A DNA stretch of 18,225 nucleotides from Scatomorpha intestinigallinarum (GTDB lineage Bacteria; Bacillota; Clostridia; Oscillospirales; Oscillospiraceae), in NCBI GenBank assembly GCA_018712225.1, contig DVHH01000172.1:1-18225 (forward strand). The letters run 5' to 3'. The translations under genes and the position numbers were made by a program. Numbering within the stretch: the stretch's first letter is position 1; each line of letters starts with the position of its first letter. Positions 13,553 to 18,225 of the stretch are shown here, piece by piece. Under the pieces are notes generated by a model that was not told where the DNA came from, ran no database searches, and was given only the letters and a program-made list of their open reading frames with translations.

Positions 13553-15493
13553 CTAGACCTCCCCGGTCCTGTTCAGCAGTCTGTACAGCGTTGACCTGGA
13601 TATACCCATCTTCTGGGCGACCTTGGACTTGTTGCCCTTGAATTCCACCATAAGCTTCTTCGCCATATCCAGCCTCTGGCGTTCAAAGAAGGACTCCAAA
13701 TCCCTCACGCGCTCCCGCGGCTGCTCCGGCTCAGGCTGCGGCTTTATCCGGCCTGTAATGACCTCGGGCATGTCCTCGGCCTCAATATATCCGTTTTTGC
13801 TCACTATGACGCCGCGCTCCACGGCGTTGCGCAGTTCGCGCACGTTTCCCGGCCAGGCGTACTCCATCATGGCAGTCATGGCCTCGGTGCTTATGCCCTT
13901 CATGGGCTTGTTGTTGCTGGCGGCAAAGTGTTTAAGGAAGTAGTCAGCCAAGACGGGTATGTCCTCTCTTCTCTGCCTCAGCGGCACCATATTCAGGTTG
14001 ATGACGCTCAGCCTGTAGTACAAATCGGCCCTGAAACTGCCCTCGCTTATGCACTTGGGCAAATCCTTGTTCGTGGCGGTTATGATGCGCACGTCCACGT
14101 TTATGGGCTTTGTCGCGCCTATGCGGGTAATGGTGTTTTCCTCCAGGGCGCGCAGGAGCACGCTCTGCATCTCGACGGGCATCTCCCCTATCTCATCCAG
14201 GAAGAGCGTGCCGCCGTCGGCCAGCTCGAATTTTCCTTTGGCGCCGGTGCGGCTGGCCCCGGTGAAGGAGCCGCCCACGTAGCCGAAAAGCTCGCTGCCG
14301 ATGAGGTCGCGGGGTATTGCCGCGCAGTTTATGGCCACAAAGGGCTTGTCCCTCCGCTGGCTCGCGCAGTGTATGGCGTTGGCAAAAAGCTCCTTTCCCG
14401 TGCCGCTCTCGCCCTGGATGAGGATGGGGCTTGGCGTAGCGGCGATCTCCTCGGCAAAGCGCTTGAGCTGCACGAAGGGCTCCGACACGCCTATGAGGTC
14501 CCCGAAGGTGTAGCGCGCGGCGTTTCCGCCTGCAGCTGCGGAGGCGGCCTTGGCCTTGCCCTTATACAGGGTTATCAGCATGCCCAGGCGCTTGGAGTTG
14601 GTATTTATAGGGCTCATGTCCACGAAATACTGCTCGGTCTCCATGCTGGGCCTCACCAGCTCGACCTGCCTGCCCATGACCCTTTTGCCTTGGGAAATGA
14701 GAGGCACCAGCGGCTCCAGTTCGGGGCAAATGCTGCCCAGGCTGCTGTTTATGGTCTCCAGCGGGGCGTGGTTATAAAACTCGTAGAACATGTCGTTTGC
14801 AAAGGTTATGGTGCTGCTGTTGTCCACCATTATGACTATATCGCTGGTGCTGCTCTTGCTGTATTCGTTGCGCTGCATGGCGTCGCGCATTATAACGTCC
14901 TTGGCGACAAGGCCGGCGGTTATGATGCATTCCGTGGACTCTATGAGCCGGAACAGCTTCACTATGCGCTCATCCAGATTGTCCCGATAGGTCATGAGCA
15001 CGATATAGCCCGAGCGCCCGTATTTGCCGTTTATCCTGAAGGCATAGCAGGCATAGGGCTTGAGTGCGTCCATATAGTGCTCGTTGCCCACCACCCAGAC
15101 GCTCTTGGGACTGCGCGAGGCCATGACCGCGGCGTTCGTCCCCGCGTTTTTCTCGCTGAGCGTGGCCCCGAGCCTTATGTTTTTCGCCGCCAGCTCGTCC
15201 TTCAGCTTCTGATTCCCATAGCGGCCGAAAATGTCAAAATTTATATAAGTATAGAGCAGGACCGCCTTGTTTTCCGAAAGCACGTCCTGCACTGCCTTGT
15301 AGTATTCCGGCGTGCTGCGGCGCATCAGGCGTATGTGCCCCGAAACCAGCTTCTTACATCTCTCGACGTCCTCCTCGGTGACCTCCGGCAGCTTTGTGCA
15401 GTGCGGGTCTACGCCGTTTTTGCCGCACATGTATCTGGAGCTCTCCAGCATGCTCGTAAATTCCTTTCCCCGGTCCAGAAAATCTCTGTTCAA
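13553..15493 (-). CDS. Regulator 2: AcoR-like sigma-54-dependent activator
   Basis: A 646-residue enhancer-binding protein. The TTG at 15493 is chosen as start: AAGGAGG lies 10 nt upstream, while the longer frame from 15526 begins before the predicted transcription start. Domains: AcoR-type N-terminus (KNGVDPHCTKLP, about 25-36), GAF-like sensor (about 49-185, LGATLSEKNAGTNAAVMA), PAS (about 213-315), AAA+ (about 330-565) and Fis-type HTH (about 601-641, GNKSKVAQKMGISRSTLYRL). All activator motifs are present: Walker A GESGTGK at 361-367, GSFTGA at 408-413 (a tolerated GAFTGA variant), Walker B LFLDE at 430-434, arginine fingers R488 and R494, and PGNVREL. It shares the domain plan of regulator 1. 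Likely targets are the downstream sigma-54 promoter and perhaps its own control region. The effector is unknown. Confidence 0.93.
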   Translation of the reverse strand: MNRDFLDRGKEFTSMLESSRYMCGKNGVDPHCTKLPEVTEEDVERCKKLVSGHIRLMRRSTPEYYKAVQDVLSENKAVLLYTYINFDIFGRYGNQKLKDELAAKNIRLGATLSEKNAGTNAAVMASRSPKSVWVVGNEHYMDALKPYACYAFRINGKYGRSGYIVLMTYRDNLDERIVKLFRLIESTECIITAGLVAKDVIMRDAMQRNEYSKSSTSDIVIMVDNSSTITFANDMFYEFYNHAPLETINSSLGSICPELEPLVPLISQGKRVMGRQVELVRPSMETEQYFVDMSPINTNSKRLGMLITLYKGKAKAASAAAGGNAARYTFGDLIGVSEPFVQLKRFAEEIAATPSPILIQGESGTGKELFANAIHCASQRRDKPFVAINCAAIPRDLIGSELFGYVGGSFTGASRTGAKGKFELADGGTLFLDEIGEMPVEMQSVLLRALEENTITRIGATKPINVDVRIITATNKDLPKCISEGSFRADLYYRLSVINLNMVPLRQRREDIPVLADYFLKHFAASNNKPMKGISTEAMTAMMEYAWPGNVRELRNAVERGVIVSKNGYIEAEDMPEVITGRIKPQPEPEQPRERVRDLESFFERQRLDMAKKLMVEFKGNKSKVAQKMGISRSTLYRLLNRTGEV

Positions 15494-15529
15494 GGCGCAG
15501 CTCCCTCCTTGGCGTTGCTGAGTCAAAAC

Positions 15530-15558
15530 ATTCTATCACCTATGTCTTTGTGTGTCAA
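15530..15558 (-). promoter_or_regulatory. Sigma-70 promoter of regulator 2
   Basis: On the minus strand, a perfect TTGACA (15553-15558), a 17-nt spacer and TAGAAT (15530-15535) form the promoter. Transcription would begin near 15523, consistent with the TTG start at 15493. Confidence 0.85.
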
Positions 15559-15565
15559 TTTGTTA

Positions 15566-15676
15566 AAAGTGTATCGCTGTCGGTCAGACATTCTGTCTCA
15601 AAGTGTATCGCGGCAATACACTTTGAAATTTTGCTTTGTTCGTTTTTGCAATTAATGCCTGTAATTGGCATTAATT
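15566..15676. promoter_or_regulatory. Operator cluster between regulator 2 and rpoN
   Basis: Four structures lie within 111 bases. AAAGTGTATCGC occurs twice in direct orientation (15566-15577 and 15600-15611). The second copy forms a perfect 11-bp inverted repeat, TCAAAGTGTAT (15598-15608) / ATACACTTTGA (15616-15626), with a 7-nt spacer. AGACATTCTGTCT (15586-15598) is a 5-bp-arm palindrome between them. AATTAATGCC (15650-15659) / GGCATTAATT (15667-15676) is a 10-bp inverted repeat on the rpoN side. The first AAAGTGTATCGC lies just upstream of the regulator 2 -35 box, so autoregulation is plausible. Confidence 0.65.
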
Positions 15677-15715
15677 TTTTATAAATTTATATAAGCTTTC
15701 AAAAAGTGTTTCATA

Positions 15716-15744
15716 TTGACAAATCACAAATTTAATAATATCGT
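15716..15744 (+). promoter_or_regulatory. Sigma-70 promoter of rpoN
   Basis: TTGACA (15716-15721) is a perfect -35, followed by a 17-nt spacer and TATCGT (15739-15744). It lies about 37 nt before the rpoN ATG in AT-rich DNA. The -10 is weaker and could be shifted by a base or two. Confidence 0.65.
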
Positions 15745-15780
15745 TTTATAAGTCCTTCCGCCCTTATCGAAGGTGAGCAA

Positions 15781-17124
15781 ATGAAAATAACCGGCAAGAC
15801 AACAACAAAGCAGACCCTTTCCCCCGGCGTTATACAGCTCACGGAGCTCATCCAGATGAACTGCCACGAGCTTGAGCAATATTTGCTCGAACAGGCTATG
15901 GAAAACCCTGCCATAGACATCGACAGCCTGTACTCCTCGTCCGTGCGTGCCGAGCTGTTTGAGAAGGTGCAGTGGCTGAACTCCTTCGGGCGCGCGCCGG
16001 AGCCGGGCGGCCCGGACGACGAGCGGGCGGATGCCCCCGAGCCCGCCGCCGCCGCGCCCACCGTCCGCAGCCACCTGCTGCAGCAGCTCACGCTCCTGGA
16101 CCTTGAGAAGGGGGACGAGGACATATGCAGATACCTCATCGGCTGCGTGGACGGACACGGTTTTCTGAACGAGGACTGGGCCGCGGCAGCGGAGCGCCTG
16201 GGCGTGCCGGCAGGAAGGGTCGAGGACTGCGCCCGGCTGCTGCGCGGGCTGTCTCCCCCCGGTATCTGCTCAGCCGGCGTGCGTGAGTGCCTCATAGCCC
16301 AGCTTGACGAGGATGAGGACGGGGACGGGCTTATAAAGAGCATCATCTCCGGCTGCCTGGAGGAGCTCTCGCGCGGGCACTATACGGCGATAGCCAAGGA
16401 GCTCTCTGTCCCCGTGAGCCGCGTACGCCGTGCCGAGGAGCGGATAAAGCGGCTCTGCCCCTATCCCTCCGCCGCCTTCGACGGCAGCGCGCGCAACTGC
16501 AGCGTCGTGCCGGATATCTGCATAGAACAGTGCGGCGGCAGGCTGCGCGTCTGGCTGCCTCATTCCTGTACGCCTTATCTGAAGATAAGCAGCTACTGCC
16601 GCGAGCTGCGCAGCTCCGCCGGCGACCCTGAGGTCCTGCGCTACCTGGACGAATGCATACTGAGCGCCAGCCGCCTTTTTGCCAACGTCAGCCGCAGCGA
16701 GAGCACGCTGCTGCTCTGTGCGGAAAAGGTAGCCGAGCTTCAGCGGGAATACTTTCAGTTCCGTTCGGCCCCCCTGGTCCCCATGACGCTGGCCGACGTG
16801 GCCGACGAGACGGGGCTGAGCGTCTCGACGGTCTCCCGGGCGCTTAGGGGCAGGTATATCCAGTGCATACGCGGCACTGTGCCGGCCCGCGCGCTGTTTT
16901 CGCGCCGGCTGGAGAGCGAGGAGGAGCTCTGCTCGGCCGACAGGGCCAAGCTCCTAATACGTGACATCGTGGACACCGAAGACAAGCGCGACCCCGTCTC
17001 GGACGCCCGGCTGAGCGAGATACTCAGCGGCAAGGGCGTGCGCATCTCCCGGCGCACCGCCGCAAAATACCGGGAGGAGCTCGGCATACCCAGCAGCTTT
17101 GTCCGGCGGCAGGAAAATGGTTAA
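15781..17124 (+). CDS. rpoN: RNA polymerase sigma-54 factor
   Basis: A 447-residue sigma-54, near the usual length. Region I, which contacts activators and inhibits melting, is at residues 8-46 (KQTLSPGVIQLTELIQMNCHELEQYL and ENPAID). An acidic, proline-rich region II linker (72-93) is followed by the core-binding domain (about 98-320). The HTH is at 335-358 (MTLADVADETGLSVSTVSRA). The RpoN box is at 423-432 (SRRTAAKYRE against the usual ARRTVAKYRE). The stretch RYIQCIRGTVPARALFS (359-375) is more diverged than the typical NKYVQTPRGTFELKYFFS, but the key DNA-recognition box is preserved. AAGGTGA precedes the ATG. It is divergent from regulator 2, and the gamma-carbonic-anhydrase-like gene follows after 20 nt. 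Confidence 0.96.
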   Translation: MKITGKTTTKQTLSPGVIQLTELIQMNCHELEQYLLEQAMENPAIDIDSLYSSSVRAELFEKVQWLNSFGRAPEPGGPDDERADAPEPAAAAPTVRSHLLQQLTLLDLEKGDEDICRYLIGCVDGHGFLNEDWAAAAERLGVPAGRVEDCARLLRGLSPPGICSAGVRECLIAQLDEDEDGDGLIKSIISGCLEELSRGHYTAIAKELSVPVSRVRRAEERIKRLCPYPSAAFDGSARNCSVVPDICIEQCGGRLRVWLPHSCTPYLKISSYCRELRSSAGDPEVLRYLDECILSASRLFANVSRSESTLLLCAEKVAELQREYFQFRSAPLVPMTLADVADETGLSVSTVSRALRGRYIQCIRGTVPARALFSRRLESEEELCSADRAKLLIRDIVDTEDKRDPVSDARLSEILSGKGVRISRRTAAKYREELGIPSSFVRRQENG

Positions 17125-17144
17125 AGTAAAAGGAAATATTTAAA

Positions 17145-17696
17145 ATGCTCTATGAGTTCGATTCAAAACGTCCGAAGATAGATCCCAGCGCCTACGTGAG
17201 CGACTCCGCAACCATAATCGGGGACGTGCAGATAGGCGCGCGCTGCTATGTTGGCCCGGGCGCGATCATAAGGGGCGACGCCAAGCCCATAGTCATAGGC
17301 GAGGAGAGTGCCGTGGAGGACGGGGTCATAATCCACGTGGGCGGCGCCGCCACGCAGGGCTGCGTGATAGGCCGCCGCGTCACGATAGGCCACGGGGCGA
17401 TAGTCCACGGCAACCATCTGCACGACGGGGCGAATATAGGCATGGGCGCCATAGTCAGCATCTACGCCGAAGTTGGCGAATACGCCGTTGTGGCAGAAGG
17501 CGCCGTTGTAAAGCGCGGGCAGGTGGTCCCTCCCCGCGCCGTGGTCGGCGGCGCCCCCGCCGTCAAGCTGCGCGAGCTGCAGGACAAGGACATAGACTCC
17601 TGGGAGAAGAGCAAGCAGACCTACATAGACCTGGCCGCAAAATGCCTGAGTCCCGGCGTCCTGCGCCCCATCAGCCCCGAGGAAGCCGCGAAATAA
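17145..17696 (+). CDS. Gamma-carbonic-anhydrase-like hexapeptide-repeat protein (CaiE/PaaY/YrdA group)
   Basis: A 183-residue left-handed beta-helix protein with many [LIV]-G-x-x-x-x turns. The metal-binding triad of the gamma-CA family is intact: H64 (GVIIHVGG), H83 (TIGHGA) and H88 (IVHGN). R43 and D45 (IIRGD) form the usual subunit-interface pair. Members hydrate CO2 or, in the PaaY and CaiE branches, are linked to CoA-thioester metabolism such as thioesterase activity or carnitine degradation. I cannot tell these apart by eye. The lack of a fourth-loop catalytic Glu motif that I could recognise leaves carbonic anhydrase activity open. AGGA (17131-17134) is 10 nt before the ATG, and it is probably co-transcribed with rpoN. 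Its presence beside acyl-CoA and CoA-transferase genes favours a CoA-linked role, by inference. Confidence 0.88.
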   Translation: MLYEFDSKRPKIDPSAYVSDSATIIGDVQIGARCYVGPGAIIRGDAKPIVIGEESAVEDGVIIHVGGAATQGCVIGRRVTIGHGAIVHGNHLHDGANIGMGAIVSIYAEVGEYAVVAEGAVVKRGQVVPPRAVVGGAPAVKLRELQDKDIDSWEKSKQTYIDLAAKCLSPGVLRPISPEEAAK

Positions 17697-17700
17697 AAAA

Positions 17701-17737
17701 GGCCCCCATCCGCAGCAGCGGATGGGGGCCTTGGCTT
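17701..17737 (+). terminator. Intrinsic terminator after the gamma-CA-like gene
   Basis: GGCCCCCATCCGC (17701-17713) / GCGGATGGGGGCC (17718-17730) is a 13-bp stem with a 4-nt loop, then TTGGCTTT. It starts 5 nt after the stop codon and probably ends the rpoN transcript. Confidence 0.85.
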
Positions 17738-17779
17738 TGTCAGCAGGCCGTGCGGCTGAAAGCCCGGCACAAGAAAGAT

Positions 17780-17807
17780 GCCGGAGCAAAGCGCTGTTTG
17801 CTCCGGC
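17780..17807 (-). terminator. Hairpin, probable terminator of the downstream-strand gene
   Basis: GCCGGAGCAAA (17780-17790) / TTTGCTCCGGC (17797-17807) is an 11-bp perfect stem with a 6-nt loop. On the minus strand it is followed by ATCTTTCTT. It lies about 60 nt past the stop of the partial minus-strand gene. Confidence 0.65.
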
Positions 17808-17835
17808 GTGGCATATACTATGCTAATTGATACAA

Positions 17836-17862
17836 TGCAACGCTGTCTTTGGTTGCGTTGCA
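17836..17862. repeat. Short inverted repeat after the partial gene
   Basis: TGCAACGC (17836-17843) and GCGTTGCA (17855-17862) are perfect 8-bp inverted copies with an 11-nt spacer, a few bases past the stop codon of the minus-strand gene. No T-tract follows on either strand. It could be a transcript-end hairpin or a recombinase core site at the edge of the lower-GC segment. I cannot decide between these. Confidence 0.4.
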
Positions 17863-17865
17863 CCA

Positions 17866-18225
17866 TCAATACGCAAGATAGCGGCTCCAGATCTCAGAAT
17901 CTTCTTCGCCGAGGCTTTCAAACCCGCCAACGGCATTCATGCGGCAGACGATGCAGCGACTGTAGATTTCAAGATCCAGTTCGGGGATTGAAGCCAGCGG
18001 CTTGATAACATAGTTATCCTCCCGGAGTGCGCGTTCCTTGACCTTCAGCCGTTCCTCTTCCTGATGCTTGTTATATACAAGCACCAGGTTGTCGGAGCCG
18101 GGCAGATGGATGACCGTACGATCAATAGCCTCGGTCACGTCAAAATCATCGGTCTGATAGCCCAGAATAAAGCGATCAATATTCTCCCTGCGGATTTCAG
18201 TACCGGTACGGTTGCCATAGAAAGC
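17866..18225 (-). CDS. Unrecognised protein, C-terminal 119 residues, cut by window edge
   Basis: The reading frame enters from beyond 18225 and stops at 17866. The visible part begins AFYGNRTGTEIRRENIDRFI and continues through GYQTDDFDVTEAIDRTV, IHLPGSDNLVLVYNKHQEEE and IYSRCIVCRMNAVGGFESLG to the end SRYLAY. It is charged and soluble, with no membrane segment, and carries a CxxC-like pair (RCIVCR) near the C-terminus. A GTG at 18138 is an internal codon rather than a start, because the frame is open through the window edge. Base composition is clearly lower in GC than the genes to the left and codon choice differs (many AT-ending codons), which suggests a separate origin, possibly a mobile or integrated segment. 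I do not recognise the family. Confidence 0.7.
   Translation of the reverse strand, partial: AFYGNRTGTEIRRENIDRFILGYQTDDFDVTEAIDRTVIHLPGSDNLVLVYNKHQEEERLKVKERALREDNYVIKPLASIPELDLEIYSRCIVCRMNAVGGFESLGEEDSEIWSRYLAY

Noticed and set aside
13928..15655. A 575-codon open frame on the plus strand opposite regulator 2
   Set aside because: It is antisense to a protein with complete AAA+ and HTH motifs. Its translation is rich in Ala, Gly, His and Val with no domain pattern, and it arises from GC-biased third positions.
15666..15682. A sigma-54 promoter for rpoN from TTGGCATTAATTTTTTA
   Set aside because: The -24 part is good but there is no GC at -12. A TTGACA-type promoter lies just downstream.
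1..18225. CRISPR arrays, tRNA or rRNA genes, transposases, phage genes
   Set aside because: No spaced repeat array, no cloverleaf or rRNA stretch, and no DDE or recombinase motifs were seen.

Overview
This window is GC-rich bacterial chromosome. It has tightly packed genes, strong AGGAGG-type ribosome binding sites, hairpin-plus-T terminators and many ATA isoleucine codons despite the high GC. The gene content suggests an obligate anaerobe: a membrane pyrophosphatase, an acyl-CoA dehydrogenase with EtfBA, a CaiB/BaiF-type CoA-transferase remnant, a 2-enoate-reductase-like flavoenzyme, RpoN with AcoR-like activators, and two peroxiredoxins but no aerobic respiratory genes. A member of class Clostridia is my best guess and Synergistota is not excluded. 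This placement is inference, because no rRNA or other phylogenetic marker is present.

Layout. (1) Positions 1-545 (-) hold the 5' part of hppA, followed by about 330 bases of intergenic DNA. (2) Positions 878-1893 (+) hold a BCP peroxiredoxin and a Nudix hydrolase. They share a bidirectional terminator with a convergent Prx6-type peroxiredoxin (1930-2604, -). (3) Positions 2733-5351 (+) hold a winged-helix (HTH_42) protein and a DUF1537 four-carbon acid sugar kinase, driven by a near-consensus promoter that overlaps a perfect palindrome. (4) Positions 5382-6620 (-) hold a small two-helix membrane protein and a protein with carboxypeptidase-regulatory-like repeats whose third repeat is cut short. 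(5) Positions 6725-17696 form the main regulatory and metabolic block. Regulator 1 (-) diverges from acd-etfB-etfA (+). A CoA-transferase 5' fragment and a 457-residue OYE/enoate-reductase-like gene (-) converge on etfA. Regulator 2 (-) lies upstream of the OYE gene and diverges from rpoN plus a gamma-carbonic-anhydrase-like gene (+). (6) Positions 17740-18225 are lower in GC and hold the end of an unrecognised gene (-).

How the genes fit together. The block in (5) looks like a CoA-thioester redox module with its own sigma-54 machinery. Regulator 2 is a complete enhancer-binding protein (Walker A, GSFTGA loop, Walker B DE). The OYE gene next to it has a textbook sigma-54 promoter (TGGCACG-N4-TTGCA), and rpoN is encoded alongside. 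Regulator 1 has the same domain plan but has lost the GAFTGA loop by about ten residues in frame and has DD in place of DE in Walker B. The acd-etfBA operon it faces has a sigma-70-like promoter and no -24/-12 element. A perfect 15-bp inverted repeat built from TGAACACA units lies between them. This pairing of a GAFTGA-less AcoR-like regulator with a sigma-70 promoter, beside a paralogue paired with sigma-54, is the most interesting feature of the window. The second is the tandem 3' truncation of the OYE and CoA-transferase genes where they meet the etfA terminator.
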